Source: Bacteroides sp. CAG:545
GTDB taxonomy: Bacteria; Bacteroidota; Bacteroidia; Bacteroidales; UBA932
DNA length: 39,695 bases
Direction of reading: 5' to 3'
Assembly: GCA_000432515.1 (NCBI GenBank)
Contig: HF996019.1
Coordinates: 1-39,695, forward strand
Below the pieces are notes generated by a model. That model was given only the letters and a program-made list of their open reading frames with translations. It searched no databases and was not told the DNA's origin. Of the stretch, positions 1-9,895 are shown piece after piece. A program made the translations under genes and the position numbers. Position 1 is the stretch's first letter, and each line of letters starts with the position of its first letter.

Positions 1-1130
1 TTCTTGAGCGTGGTACCCATATGATAAACCTTGACGGAAGGGTCACTCAGCACCTCATCCAAGCCCTTGATTTCCACGCCTTTCCTGTATGAGCCCGGAT
101 AGCCTTTGGACGCGAGCACGAAACCTATCACAGCATCTGAAGACCACTTGGTCACAGGCATCGGGATACCGTTGGCCACGTCCCAGAAAATCTCGAAGAT
201 ATCGGACTCCAGGCGAGGCAGCACAACCTCAGTTTCAGGGTCGCCGAAACGGCAATTGAACTCGATCACCTTGATTCCGTCAGGCGTTTTCATAAGTCCG
301 CCGTAAAGCACACCCTTGAACGGAATGCCTTCCGAAACCATACCGGAAGCGATCGGCTTCATGATGTGCTCCAGCGCATACACTTCGTCCTTTTCGGTAA
401 TGAACGGAAGCGGAGTATAAGCACCCATGCCACCGGTATTCGGGCCCTCATCACCGTCAAATGCACGTTTGTGGTCCTGAGCAAGCACCATAGGCTCCAC
501 CTCAGAGCCGTCCACGAAGCACAGGAGCGAGAACTCCGGGCCGGTGAGGAACTCCTCCACCACCACCTTGCCATGGCCGAACTTGTCGTCAAGAAGCATG
601 TCTTTCAATGCCTCGTCCGCCTCTTCCAATGTCTGGGCCACGACCACTCCCTTGCCCGCAGCCAGGCCGTCATACTTCAGCACAACCGGAAGTTTACCGG
701 CATTGACATAGGCGAGAGCCTCATCGTAGTCAGAAAAAGTGCGGTACGCAGCCGTAGGAACATTGTATTTCGCCATCAGCTCCTTCGCAAAATCCTTGCT
801 CGATTCAATGCGGGCAGCAGCCCTGGAAGGGCCGAAAATTTTCAGGCCGCGAGCCTCGAACTCATCTACGATACCTGCCGCAAGCGAGACCTCAGGTCCC
901 ACTACAGTCAGGTCAATGCCTTCATTCTCAGCAAATTCCGCAAGTTCATCCACCTGGGTATCCTCAAGCGGGACACATTTTGCCTGACGGGCTATGCCGG
1001 CATTGCCGGGAGCGCAGAATATCTTTTCCACCCTCTCTGAACGGGACAGCGCATCCACGATGGCATGCTCTCTTCCGCCACCGCCGACGACCAGGACCTT
1101 GGCCCTGCGGGGAATATTGTTTCCTTCCAT
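1..1130 (-). CDS. purD: Phosphoribosylamine-glycine ligase (GAR synthetase), 3' end cut by window edge
   Basis: This ATP-grasp enzyme joins phosphoribosylamine and glycine to give GAR in cytosolic IMP synthesis. Reading from the ATG at 1128-1130 I see the N-terminal nucleotide-binding turn VVGGGGREHAI, then FGPSRAAARIESSKDFAK, the ATP-grasp stretch VVLKYDGLAAGKGVVVAQ, the segment GPNTGGMGAYTPLP, and the metal/catalytic stretch EFNCRFGDPETE. About 376 codons are present, so roughly the last 45 residues of a normal PurD lie to the left of base 1. No stop or frameshift is seen. It follows purH (stop at 1137) with only six bases between, so it is the last visible gene of the pur operon. The family assignment is secure. 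Confidence 0.96.
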   Translation of the reverse strand, partial: MEGNNIPRRAKVLVVGGGGREHAIVDALSRSERVEKIFCAPGNAGIARQAKCVPLEDTQVDELAEFAENEGIDLTVVGPEVSLAAGIVDEFEARGLKIFGPSRAAARIESSKDFAKELMAKYNVPTAAYRTFSDYDEALAYVNAGKLPVVLKYDGLAAGKGVVVAQTLEEADEALKDMLLDDKFGHGKVVVEEFLTGPEFSLLCFVDGSEVEPMVLAQDHKRAFDGDEGPNTGGMGAYTPLPFITEKDEVYALEHIMKPIASGMVSEGIPFKGVLYGGLMKTPDGIKVIEFNCRFGDPETEVVLPRLESDIFEIFWDVANGIPMPVTKWSSDAVIGFVLASKGYPGSYRKGVEIKGLDEVLSDPSVKVYHMGTTLK

Positions 1131-1136
1131 AATCTA

Positions 1137-2687
1137 TTAATGTTTGAAATGACGCTCACCGGTGAAGAGCATGGTAATACCCTTCTCATCAGCAAGTTTT
1201 ACGGAGTCCTCGTCACGGATACTTCCGCCAGGCTGCACGATAGCCTTGATGCCATACTCAGCAGCAAGAGCCACACAGTCATTGAACGGGAAGAAACCGT
1301 CGGAAGCGAGCACCAGACCTTCTGTCATAATGTCCTTTCCTTCTTCTTTCAATGTAGCCTGAGCCTGTTTAAGTGCGATTTCGGCAGAACCGATACGGTT
1401 CATCTGTCCTGCTCCTACGCCATAGGTCATACCGTTCTTGGCCACTACTATCGCATTGGATTTCACATGCTTGACGATCTTCCATGCGAACTCGAGGTCA
1501 GCGAGCTGCTCAGCAGTAGGCTTGGCCTCGGTAACGCACTGCTCAGCTGAAACAGGCTTGGTATTTATATCCCTGTCCTGAACCAGCATTCCGCCGTTCA
1601 TGCTCACGTACTGCTTGCGGACGGTATTGTCCTTGCTCATATCGACTTTCAGAACGCGGAGGTTCTTCTTGGTGCAGAGCAACTCGAGGGCGTCAGGCGC
1701 GAACGAAGGAGCCATCACGATTTCGAGGAAAATAGGCTTCAGCATCTGTGCAGTTTCCAGGTCAATCTCCCTGTTTGCTGCCACGATACCGCCGAAGATA
1801 CTGGTCTTGTCAGCCTCGTATGCCTTTTTCCATGCCTCGGCGATAGTCTTGCCGGTAGCGCTTCCGCAAGGGTTCATGTGCTTTACGCCTACACAGAACG
1901 GCTCGTCGAATTCGCGGGCGATATTCAATGTAGCATTGGCATCCTGTATATTGTTGTAAGACAATTCTTTACCATTGAGCTGTTCGGCAGTTGCGAGAGA
2001 GAATGGCTCTTTCACTGTGCTTGCGAAGAACTTGGCCTCCTGGTGAGGGTTTTCGCCGTAACGGAGTTCCTGCTTCAGGTCGTACTCGAGGAAAAGTTTC
2101 TCAGGAAGGCCTGCCTGTGCACGCATATATGTGGAAATCGCCATGTCGTATTCTGCGGTGTGCGTATATGCCTTGGCAGAAAGTTTCAGACGGGTCTCAC
2201 GGGTGGTGTTGCCGTCGGCCTTGATTTCAGAGAGAATCGTCTCATAGTCAGCAGGGTTGCAGACTACGGTTACAGATTCCCAGTTCTTGGCAGCGCTGCG
2301 GAGCATTGACGGACCTCCGATATCGATATGCTCGACTGCATCTTCCATTGTCACATCCGGCTTTGCGATGGTTTCGCGGAACGGATAGAGGTTCACGCAC
2401 ACGAGGTCGATAGTGTCAATGTCATTGTCCTTCAGCTCTTTCATATGCTCAGGAATGTCGCGGCGGGCAAGAAGGGCTCCGTGGATTTTCGGGTGGAGGG
2501 TTTTCACGCGGCCGTCGCAGATTTCAGGAAAACCTGTAACGTCGCTTACACTTGTAACCGGAACACCTGACTCTTTCAGGAGTTTCATTGTGCCGCTCGT
2601 GGAGAGAATTTCCCATCCGAGAGCGACCAGACCCTTGGCGAATTCTACTACGCCGGTCTTATCACTTACGCTGACTAATGCTTTCAT
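1137..2687 (-). CDS. purH: Bifunctional AICAR transformylase / IMP cyclohydrolase
   Basis: PurH carries out the last two steps to IMP: formylation of AICAR with 10-formyl-THF, then ring closure. The 516-residue length is normal. The N-terminal MGS-like cyclohydrolase domain (about 1-130) contains KTLHPKIHG (62-70) and HIDIGGPSMLRSAAKN (120-135). The transformylase domain carries RYGENPHQ (219-226) and the catalytic pair K269-H270 in VKHMNPCGS. The ATG at 2687 gives the standard N-terminus MKALVSVSDKTG. A 90-base spacer separates it from purM upstream, and purD follows after six bases. Nothing in it looks abnormal. Confidence 0.97.
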   Translation of the reverse strand: MKALVSVSDKTGVVEFAKGLVALGWEILSTSGTMKLLKESGVPVTSVSDVTGFPEICDGRVKTLHPKIHGALLARRDIPEHMKELKDNDIDTIDLVCVNLYPFRETIAKPDVTMEDAVEHIDIGGPSMLRSAAKNWESVTVVCNPADYETILSEIKADGNTTRETRLKLSAKAYTHTAEYDMAISTYMRAQAGLPEKLFLEYDLKQELRYGENPHQEAKFFASTVKEPFSLATAEQLNGKELSYNNIQDANATLNIAREFDEPFCVGVKHMNPCGSATGKTIAEAWKKAYEADKTSIFGGIVAANREIDLETAQMLKPIFLEIVMAPSFAPDALELLCTKKNLRVLKVDMSKDNTVRKQYVSMNGGMLVQDRDINTKPVSAEQCVTEAKPTAEQLADLEFAWKIVKHVKSNAIVVAKNGMTYGVGAGQMNRIGSAEIALKQAQATLKEEGKDIMTEGLVLASDGFFPFNDCVALAAEYGIKAIVQPGGSIRDEDSVKLADEKGITMLFTGERHFKH

Positions 2688-2777
2688 TTCAATAATATGT
2701 TATATCAATAATATTTCACGCCGCAACGGGCATCTGAACCAGATCCGCCACCTATGAAGCAGCAGGTCCATAAAATT

Positions 2778-3809
2778 CTACAACAGAGCGATATCCACGC
2801 CCGGAGTATCGGTCACGCGGCCGATGACTGTAGCCTTGTCGCCGTGGGAAGCGAGGATGTCGATAGCCTTCTGAGCCTCGGACTCGTCCATAGCGAGCAC
2901 CATTCCGACACCCATATTGTAGATGTTGAACATTTCGCGGTGAGCGATCTTGCCGTGTTTTTCGAGGAAACGGAAAATCGGAAGAATCTCCCAAGTGCCT
3001 TCATCCACGTGAATGCCCTGGCCTTCCTTGAGGATGCGCGGGATGTTCTCGTCGAAGCCGCCGCCGGTGATGTGCGCCACTCCGTGGACGTCGCAGTTGC
3101 GGATGACGTCGAGGACCTGTTTCACATAAATTCTGGTCGGGGTCAATGCCACTTCACCGAGTGGTTTGTCGCCGAGTTCAGGATAGACTGTGTGAAGGTC
3201 CAGAGCCGCGTCTGAGAATATCTTGCGGACGAGGCTGAAGCCGTTTGAGTGAACGCCGGAAGAAGCGATTCCCACGAGCACGTCACCCTCCTTGACTTTA
3301 GTTCCATCAATGAGTCTGGATTTTTCAACGACTCCGGTGGTATAGCCGGCGATGTCGTATTCTCCGTCCTCGTACATGCCTGGCATCTCGGCTGTTTCGC
3401 CGCCAATAAGTGCACATCCGGCCTGACGACAGCCTTCAGCAACGCCTGAGACGATGGCCTCGACCTTGGAAGGAATGTTTTTTCCGACTGCCACATAGTC
3501 GAGGAAGAAGAGAGGTTCTGCTCCCTGTGCGAGCACGTCGTTCACGCACATTGCCACTGCATCGATGCCGATAGTGTCGTGCTTGTCCATTGCGAATGCG
3601 AGTTTGAGTTTGGTGCCGACGCCATCGGTACCGCTTACCAGAACAGGCTCCTTGATGTTCAGAGCCGAGAGGTCGAACATTCCGCCGAACGACCCGATAT
3701 TACCCATCACGCCTGTACGGGAGGTGGAAGAAACGTGTTTCTTGATACGTCTTACTACGTCGTATCCGGCTTCGAGGCTTACGCCTGCCTTCTCATAATC
3801 TACTGCCAT
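2778..3809 (-). CDS. purM: Phosphoribosylformylglycinamidine cyclo-ligase (AIR synthetase)
   Basis: PurM uses ATP to cyclise FGAM to AIR, the fifth step of IMP synthesis, in the cytosol. The 343-residue protein has the normal family length. Landmarks are the N-terminal VDYEKAGVSLEAG, the phosphate-binding VSGTDGVGTKLKLA, GGETAEMPGMY in the centre, SSGVHSNGFSLVRKI, and HITGGGFDENIPRIL near the start of the C-terminal domain. The ATG at 3809 gives MAVDYEKAG, the usual start. The spacer to purF (3810-3923) is one of the longest in the operon, yet both genes are on the same strand and probably co-transcribed. Confidence 0.96.
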   Translation of the reverse strand: MAVDYEKAGVSLEAGYDVVRRIKKHVSSTSRTGVMGNIGSFGGMFDLSALNIKEPVLVSGTDGVGTKLKLAFAMDKHDTIGIDAVAMCVNDVLAQGAEPLFFLDYVAVGKNIPSKVEAIVSGVAEGCRQAGCALIGGETAEMPGMYEDGEYDIAGYTTGVVEKSRLIDGTKVKEGDVLVGIASSGVHSNGFSLVRKIFSDAALDLHTVYPELGDKPLGEVALTPTRIYVKQVLDVIRNCDVHGVAHITGGGFDENIPRILKEGQGIHVDEGTWEILPIFRFLEKHGKIAHREMFNIYNMGVGMVLAMDESEAQKAIDILASHGDKATVIGRVTDTPGVDIALL

Positions 3810-3923
3810 AGCACAAATATTTTTTGTTTTTCAATTTTACATTCTCTCTCGCGGGAGTTGTCCCAAGATCACCGGTGGTGCTTGGAAATCCGCGTCGGTT
3901 GATGCCGACATTGGCTTCCCCCT

Positions 3924-5372
3924 CTAGAACTTGCCTTCTTTGTTGGCGTCCTCGAGGCTTGCATAGAGCGACGTCGGATAATTGCCGTTGAAACAAGCCA
4001 GGCACAAGTCGCCGCGCTTGCCGGCCTTGTACATCGCATCCTCCGAGATAAAGGCCAATGTATCAGCCTCTATCGCCTGTCTGGCCTCATCGAGCGTACG
4101 CCTTGCACACAGAAGCTCATCATAAGTGGAAATATCCACACCATAGAAACAAGGGAACTTGATCATCGGACTTGCTATACGGACATGAACCTGAGACGCA
4201 CCGGCCTCACGCAACATCCTGACAATCCTCCTGGAGGTTGTTCCTCTCACGATAGAGTCGTCTATCAGCACCACCCTCTTGCCGTTCACAATACTCCTCA
4301 CCGGCGAAAGTTTCATCTTCACGCCCTTGTCCCTCATCTCCTGGGACGGCTGGATAAATGTCCTTCCTATATATTTGTTCTTTATGAGACCCATTTCATA
4401 CGGCAGACCGCTCGCCTCAGCGTAACCCATTGCAGCACTGAGACTTGAATCCGGAACACCTACCACAATATCGGCATCTGCAGGCGACTCCTTGAACAGA
4501 AGCTTTCCGGACTCCTTGCGAAAAGCATGGACATTCATATTCTCTATATCGCTGTCCGGACGAGAGAAATAGATGTATTCCATCGCGCACATCGCATGAC
4601 GCTGATATTCAGAATATTTTCTCGAACGCAGACCGTGATGGTCGATGGTCACTATTTCACCAGGCTCGACATCGCGCACATATTCCGCACCTATAGTACT
4701 GAACGCGCAGGTCTCACTGCTGATCACATAACCGTCCCCGATACGGCCGATGGAAAGAGGCCTCAAGCCATATTTGTCCCTGCAGGCGTAAATCCTGTTC
4801 TGCGTCATAATCAGGAAAGCGAAAGCGCCCTCAATCATATTCAGGGCCTCCATAATCGGGAAAATCCTCGGACTCTTGCGCTCCAGCGGATCTTTCTTGA
4901 TAAGGTGAGCCAATATCTCGCTGTCAGAAGTGGACTGGAACAGACTGCCCCTGTCCTCGAGGTACTTACGCAACTGGAGAGAGTTCACGATATTGCCGTT
5001 ATGGGCCAATGCGAAGTCTCCGGAGTTGTGTCTGAACAGGAAAGGCTGGACGTTTTCGATTCCGCCTCCACCTGTAGTGGAATAACGGACATGACCTATC
5101 GCCATGTTTCCCTGCAATGTGGAGAGATTGTCGTTGTTGAACACCTCAGTAACGAGTCCCAGACCCTTCACACGGCGAAGCTGACCCTCTGCATTGACAG
5201 AAACTATTCCGCAACCTTCCTGACCACGGTGCTGAAGCGAATGCAGCCCGTAGTATGTGATTTCGGCCGCCCTCGGTACGCCCCAGACGCCGAACACGCC
5301 ACATTCCTCGTGAAGTCCGCGGAAAGGCTCCCCGATTCCGGAACCGCTCATTATCTTTTCCTTGATTGTCAT
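3924..5372 (-). CDS. purF: Amidophosphoribosyltransferase (Fe-S, propeptide type)
   Basis: PurF commits PRPP to purine synthesis by transferring glutamine ammonia to give phosphoribosylamine. The protein has 482 residues. C24 in HEECGVFGVWG matches the N-terminal nucleophile exposed in this family after removal of a short propeptide, so residues 1-23 are probably cleaved. The Ntn glutaminase domain is followed by a phosphoribosyltransferase domain with the PRPP loop VVLIDDSIVRGTTS (about 377-390). Cysteines C262, C408, C457 and C460 (the last two in CLACFNG) match the four 4Fe-4S ligands of the Bacillus subtilis-type enzyme, so I infer an Fe-S protein. It sits between purC and purM. Confidence 0.96.
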   Translation of the reverse strand: MTIKEKIMSGSGIGEPFRGLHEECGVFGVWGVPRAAEITYYGLHSLQHRGQEGCGIVSVNAEGQLRRVKGLGLVTEVFNNDNLSTLQGNMAIGHVRYSTTGGGGIENVQPFLFRHNSGDFALAHNGNIVNSLQLRKYLEDRGSLFQSTSDSEILAHLIKKDPLERKSPRIFPIMEALNMIEGAFAFLIMTQNRIYACRDKYGLRPLSIGRIGDGYVISSETCAFSTIGAEYVRDVEPGEIVTIDHHGLRSRKYSEYQRHAMCAMEYIYFSRPDSDIENMNVHAFRKESGKLLFKESPADADIVVGVPDSSLSAAMGYAEASGLPYEMGLIKNKYIGRTFIQPSQEMRDKGVKMKLSPVRSIVNGKRVVLIDDSIVRGTTSRRIVRMLREAGASQVHVRIASPMIKFPCFYGVDISTYDELLCARRTLDEARQAIEADTLAFISEDAMYKAGKRGDLCLACFNGNYPTSLYASLEDANKEGKF

Positions 5373-5387
5373 AGTTCTTTTTGAAGA

Positions 5388-6107
5388 TTACTTGTTCAAT
5401 ATCGTTCCAAGTCTCTCATATACAGTTCGGTACGCTGCTCCCACCTTGCCGCTGTCCTGACGGAAACGGTCCTTGTCCAGTTTCTCGCCGGTAGCCTTGT
5501 CCCAGAACCTCGCACTGTCCGGAGTAATTTCGTCAGACACCACCAACGAGCCGTCAGGAAGCCTGCCGAATTCGATTTTGAAATCCACCAGTATTATGCC
5601 GGCCTTGTCGAAAACGGGACGGAGGACATCATTGACCTTCTTCGAAATTTCATAGATCTCAGCGAGTTCCTCCTTGGTCACCAGACCGAGTACAACTGCG
5701 TGATAATCATTGATAATCGGGTCTCCGAGCTCCTCAGACTTGTAGCAGATATCGTAAACCGGCTCAGACGGGACAATGCCTTCCTTCAGCCCGAGGCGCT
5801 GCGCCATGGACCCCGCTATCACATTCCGGACAATGACTTCCATCGGAATCACGCTCGCCTTTCTGCACAGCTGCTCCGTGTCGGAAATCTTCTCAATGAA
5901 ATGTACAGGCACCCCGGCATCTGCCAGAACCTTGGAAATCATTGACGATATTCCGTTGCAGTACAGGCCCTTATCCTTTATTATAGCCTTTTTTATCTTG
6001 TAATACGCCGTGATGTCGTCAGTAAAGTTCACGATTACCTTTTCAGGGTCATCCGTGGCATAAATCTTTATTGACACTCCGTCGTAGATTTTTTCTTCTT
6101 TTGTCAT
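5388..6107 (-). CDS. purC: SAICAR synthetase
   Basis: PurC couples CAIR with aspartate, using ATP, to make SAICAR. It is 239 residues, a normal length for the short bacterial form. The family landmarks are MEVIVRNVIAGSMAQRLG in the middle, the segment IILVDFKIEFGRLPDG, and LVVSDEITPDSARFWD near residues 180-205. The start ATG at 6107 opens MTKEEKIYDGVSIKIY, as expected for the family. It is packed between purL (29 bases upstream) and purF (15 bases downstream) on the same strand. Confidence 0.96.
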   Translation of the reverse strand: MTKEEKIYDGVSIKIYATDDPEKVIVNFTDDITAYYKIKKAIIKDKGLYCNGISSMISKVLADAGVPVHFIEKISDTEQLCRKASVIPMEVIVRNVIAGSMAQRLGLKEGIVPSEPVYDICYKSEELGDPIINDYHAVVLGLVTKEELAEIYEISKKVNDVLRPVFDKAGIILVDFKIEFGRLPDGSLVVSDEITPDSARFWDKATGEKLDKDRFRQDSGKVGAAYRTVYERLGTILNK

Positions 6108-6136
6108 ATTGCAAGTCGCTTTATTATCCGAACAGC

Positions 6137-9100
6137 CTATTCACCTCTGAAATATCTTACCGCATTGTCGAAAAGAGGCTGCTCCAGGTTCGCGGCAATG
6201 TTCTTGAACAGATTGGTCTCGTAACGTTCAGAGTGGCCCATCTTTCCGAGAATCTGACCGTTCTTGCTGATGATGCCCTCGATCGCGTAGTACGAACCGT
6301 TCGGGTTGGACGGAGAAGCCATTGACACAGCCTCGTCGATAGGCTCCGCATACTGGAACGCCACCTGCCCGTTCTCGAACAGTTCCTTTGCAAGCTGTTC
6401 ATTCACAACGAATTTACCCTCTCCATGGCTGACCGGGATCGCATACACGTCACCGATATTCATGCCACTGAGCCAAGGCGAATTCACGCTGGCAACACGA
6501 GTAAATGCCATCTGCGAGATGTGCCTGTTGATATCGTTTCGGAACAATGTCGGGGAATCCTTGGTTACGCATCCGAGATGTCCGTAAGGGAGAAGTCCGG
6601 ATTTCACGAGTGCCTGGAAGCCGTTGCAGATACCCAAAATGAGTCCGCCTCGTGCAATCAGAGCCTCGATGGCTGCCGCAATCTTCTCATTGTTAAGGAC
6701 ATTGGCAATGAATTTTCCGCTTCCGTCCGGCTCGTCTCCGGCAGAGAAACCGCCGCAGAACGCGAGAATCTGGCACTCGTCGATATTGCGTTTCATCTCG
6801 TCTATGGAGTCGAAGACGTCCTGCTCCGTAAGGTTGCGGAACACGCTCATCTTCACTTTTGCACCTGCCTTGCGGAAGGCTTTTGCAGTATCGTAATCAC
6901 AGTTCGTTCCCGGGAACACAGGGAGATATGCCACCGGTTCCGCTATCTTCTCGCCCTTGTACTTGAGGTCTATCTTCTTGGCCTTGAACGGCTTGACACC
7001 CTCCATACCCTTAGGCAGAAGGCGCTTCATGTCAGGCTTGCTTGTGGCCGGATATACTTTTTCAAATTTCTCGAAGGCACTGTTCTGGAGAGCGTCGATG
7101 GAGATGTTCTTTCCATTGACACGGAGAGCGCCGTCGATTCCTGAGGTCACGATTCCGATAAACTGAGCGTTTTCGAAGTCAATGTCTGACTCTGTCTCGA
7201 GAATGATGGAGCCGTAACTATAGTCAAACAGTTCATTTTCAGGGAGATTCACATCCACACCGAAGGCGTTTCCGAATGACATCTTGCAGAGGCCTTCAGC
7301 CACACCGCCGAATCCGACAGCCCAGCCGGAAACCGCATTGCCGCTCTCAATCTGTTCCTCGACGAACTTCCAGTTCTTTTTAAGCTGCTCTACATCAGGC
7401 ATATAGTTCTTCAGCGGAGTATGCTTTACGAGGTAGAGCCTGTTGCCTTCCCACTTGAGTTCAGGCGAAATGACTTTCTCTGCATTGACAGTAGTCACTC
7501 CGAAGGAGATCAATGTAGGAGGGACATTGATATGCTCGAAGGTTCCGCTCATCGAGTCCTTGCCGCCGATAGACGGGAGTCCTAGCTCGATCTGCATCTT
7601 CAGGGAGCCGAGCAGGGCGCTCATAGGCTTGCCCCAGACTTGAGGGCAATGTGTCATTCTCTCGAAGTATTCCTGGCATGAAAACCTCATTTTCTCGTAA
7701 TGCGCACCGGCTGCCACCACTTTCGCGCAGGCCTCGACCATCGAGTATGCCGCGCCATGATATGGGCTCCATTTGGAGATGACCGGATTGAATCCGAAGG
7801 CCATCATGCTGGCTGTATTCGTATATCCGTCGGTAGGGAGTTTCTGCACAGACACCTGAGTTTCAGTAAGTTGCAGTTCTCCACCATAAGGCATAAGCAC
7901 TGTAGAGCGGCCTATCGTGGAGTCGAACATCTCTATAAGGCCCTTCTGGCTCACCACGTTAGGGTCGCTGAGGTTGTTCACCATTTTCTCTTTCAATGAC
8001 TCTCCCTCAACCTTTCTTCTGAACGGATTCTTCTCCTCGACAGCCGCGATTTCAGCTTTCGCATAATGCTTCGCGCCGGCACTGTCAATGAATTTTCTCT
8101 GGAGGTCAGCCACTACCTTGTCGCCATAGAACATTCTCATACGCTGTGTATCGGTGACGTCGGCGACATGAGTTACTTCAATGTTCTCGCTGTGGCAGTA
8201 TTCCATGAACTGTTTCTCGTCCTTGGCTTCCACCACCACTGACATTCTTTCCTGTGACTCACTGATAGCCAACTCAGTGGCATTCAATCCGTTATATTTC
8301 ACAGGCACTCTGTCCAGATAGATATCCAGACCGTCGGTAAGTTCTCCGATGGCCACGCTCACACCGCCAGCTCCGAAGTCATTGGACTTCTTGATGAGTT
8401 TGGTAACTTCCGGACGGCGGAACAGCCTCTGGAGTTTTCTCTCCTCCGGGGCATTGCCCTTCTGGACCTCACTTCCGCAGGTCTCGAGCGACTCTTCAGT
8501 ATGCTCCTTGGATGAACCCGTAGCGCCTCCGATTCCGTCACGGCCGGTTCTTCCTCCGAGAAGAAGCACCACGTCGCCCGGCACCGGTGACTCACGACGC
8601 ACCTTGTCCGCTTTCACTGCACCGACTACGGCACCTACTTCAAGTCTCTTGGCCAGATAACCTTCATCGTAGATTTCCCTTACGTGAGTGGTGGCGAGAC
8701 CGATCTGGTTTCCGTAGCTGGAATATCCGTGGGCAGCCTTCTTGGTAATCACGCACTGCGGGAGCTTGCCCTGAAGTGTCTCAGACACAGGCTTGTAGAT
8801 ATCGCCAGCACCTGTCACGCGCATTGCCTGATATACATAGGAACGACCTGAAAGAGGGTCACGGATAGCGCCTCCAAGACAGGTGGCTGCACCTCCGAAC
8901 GGCTCTATTTCAGTAGGATGGTTATGGGTTTCGTTCTTGAACATGAGAAGCCATTTCTCGAGTTTCCCGTCCACATCCACGTCCACGTAGATGCTGCAGG
9001 CATTGTTCTCCTCGCTGACTTCCATATCGTCCAGAAGGCCGGCCTTGCGCAGATACCTGCCTCCGATTGTCGCCATATCCATCAGGTTCAGGCCCTTGTT

Positions 9101-9880
9101 CTCGCGACCGAGTTCCTTTCTCATTTTCAGGTACAGGTTCAATGTACCGTCTATTTCCTCTTTCATGAAGGACTCCTCCACCCCGATTTCTTCAAGTTCG
9201 GTGGTGAAAGTGGTGTGACGGCAATGGTCGCTCCAGTATGTGTCCAATATGCGGAGTTCAGTCTCGTTAGGGTCGCGGCCTTCTTCCGTGAAGTATTTCA
9301 CCACCTCACGAAGGTCATCGGCATTCATCGCCAGTCCCATCTTGCGGCAGAACGGCTCCAGGTCCTCTTCCTTCATATTGACAAAACCCTCGAGCACCGG
9401 CACCGGCTTTACCGCAGCATGCTCAGTATCAGTGAGTTTGCTGAGGTCTTTCTCACGGGACTCCACAGCATTGATATAGTAATGCTTGATTTTGGCGATG
9501 GTCTGCTCATCGACATCCGCGCTCAGGACAATGAGCTTGGAACTCTTGATATGGACGTCGGCTTTCGGGTCAATGAGGTGAACGCAGTCCACTGCAGAAG
9601 CTGCTCTCTGGTCGAACTGTCCAGGGAGATATTCCACTGCGATGTATTTGGTTCCTGTCAGGTCACATTCATCTGAGACATTGTCGGTCACGATCTCTCC
9701 GAACACGCTGTAACGGCTCTTTTCGAGGAGTTCAGGAGTAAATCCGAAGAGGTCATAGACATTGAGAAGTCTAAGTGACTGAAGGTCAAGCTGAAGGTTC
9801 TCATTCAACTCTGCCTTGAGGCTGCCTGCCTCCACCTGAAATTCAGGATACTTTTCTACAAAAATCCGGTAGTTTGCCAT
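6137..9880 (-). CDS. purL: FGAM synthase, long form with fused glutaminase (PurL-PurQ)
   Basis: This enzyme converts FGAR to FGAM with ATP and glutamine-derived ammonia. At 1,247 residues it is the long form, with synthetase and glutaminase in one chain. The N-terminal part resembles a PurS-like region, followed by two AIR-synthetase-like halves that include TYWSDHCRHTTF, FKNETHNHPTEIEPFGG and FGAGGVSVAIGELTDG. The C-terminal class-I glutaminase begins near LPVFPGTNCDYDTAKAF. It has nucleophile C1085 in LGICNGFQAL, the histidine in PVSHGEGKFV, and a terminal GHSERYETN. No separate purQ or purS is expected or seen nearby. It lies 15 bases downstream of purK. Confidence 0.97.
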   Translation of the reverse strand: MANYRIFVEKYPEFQVEAGSLKAELNENLQLDLQSLRLLNVYDLFGFTPELLEKSRYSVFGEIVTDNVSDECDLTGTKYIAVEYLPGQFDQRAASAVDCVHLIDPKADVHIKSSKLIVLSADVDEQTIAKIKHYYINAVESREKDLSKLTDTEHAAVKPVPVLEGFVNMKEEDLEPFCRKMGLAMNADDLREVVKYFTEEGRDPNETELRILDTYWSDHCRHTTFTTELEEIGVEESFMKEEIDGTLNLYLKMRKELGRENKGLNLMDMATIGGRYLRKAGLLDDMEVSEENNACSIYVDVDVDGKLEKWLLMFKNETHNHPTEIEPFGGAATCLGGAIRDPLSGRSYVYQAMRVTGAGDIYKPVSETLQGKLPQCVITKKAAHGYSSYGNQIGLATTHVREIYDEGYLAKRLEVGAVVGAVKADKVRRESPVPGDVVLLLGGRTGRDGIGGATGSSKEHTEESLETCGSEVQKGNAPEERKLQRLFRRPEVTKLIKKSNDFGAGGVSVAIGELTDGLDIYLDRVPVKYNGLNATELAISESQERMSVVVEAKDEKQFMEYCHSENIEVTHVADVTDTQRMRMFYGDKVVADLQRKFIDSAGAKHYAKAEIAAVEEKNPFRRKVEGESLKEKMVNNLSDPNVVSQKGLIEMFDSTIGRSTVLMPYGGELQLTETQVSVQKLPTDGYTNTASMMAFGFNPVISKWSPYHGAAYSMVEACAKVVAAGAHYEKMRFSCQEYFERMTHCPQVWGKPMSALLGSLKMQIELGLPSIGGKDSMSGTFEHINVPPTLISFGVTTVNAEKVISPELKWEGNRLYLVKHTPLKNYMPDVEQLKKNWKFVEEQIESGNAVSGWAVGFGGVAEGLCKMSFGNAFGVDVNLPENELFDYSYGSIILETESDIDFENAQFIGIVTSGIDGALRVNGKNISIDALQNSAFEKFEKVYPATSKPDMKRLLPKGMEGVKPFKAKKIDLKYKGEKIAEPVAYLPVFPGTNCDYDTAKAFRKAGAKVKMSVFRNLTEQDVFDSIDEMKRNIDECQILAFCGGFSAGDEPDGSGKFIANVLNNEKIAAAIEALIARGGLILGICNGFQALVKSGLLPYGHLGCVTKDSPTLFRNDINRHISQMAFTRVASVNSPWLSGMNIGDVYAIPVSHGEGKFVVNEQLAKELFENGQVAFQYAEPIDEAVSMASPSNPNGSYYAIEGIISKNGQILGKMGHSERYETNLFKNIAANLEQPLFDNAVRYFRGE

Positions 9881-9895
9881 CTGTATATTTGTTTT

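Noticed and set aside
366..1040. Plus-strand 224-codon frame
   Set aside because: It is the antisense shadow of purD, which has clear family motifs across the same bases.
3810..3923. Riboswitch or second promoter in the purF-purM spacer
   Set aside because: I see only a weak five-pair GTCGG/CCGAC hairpin and an AATATTTG near-match; too little to support either.
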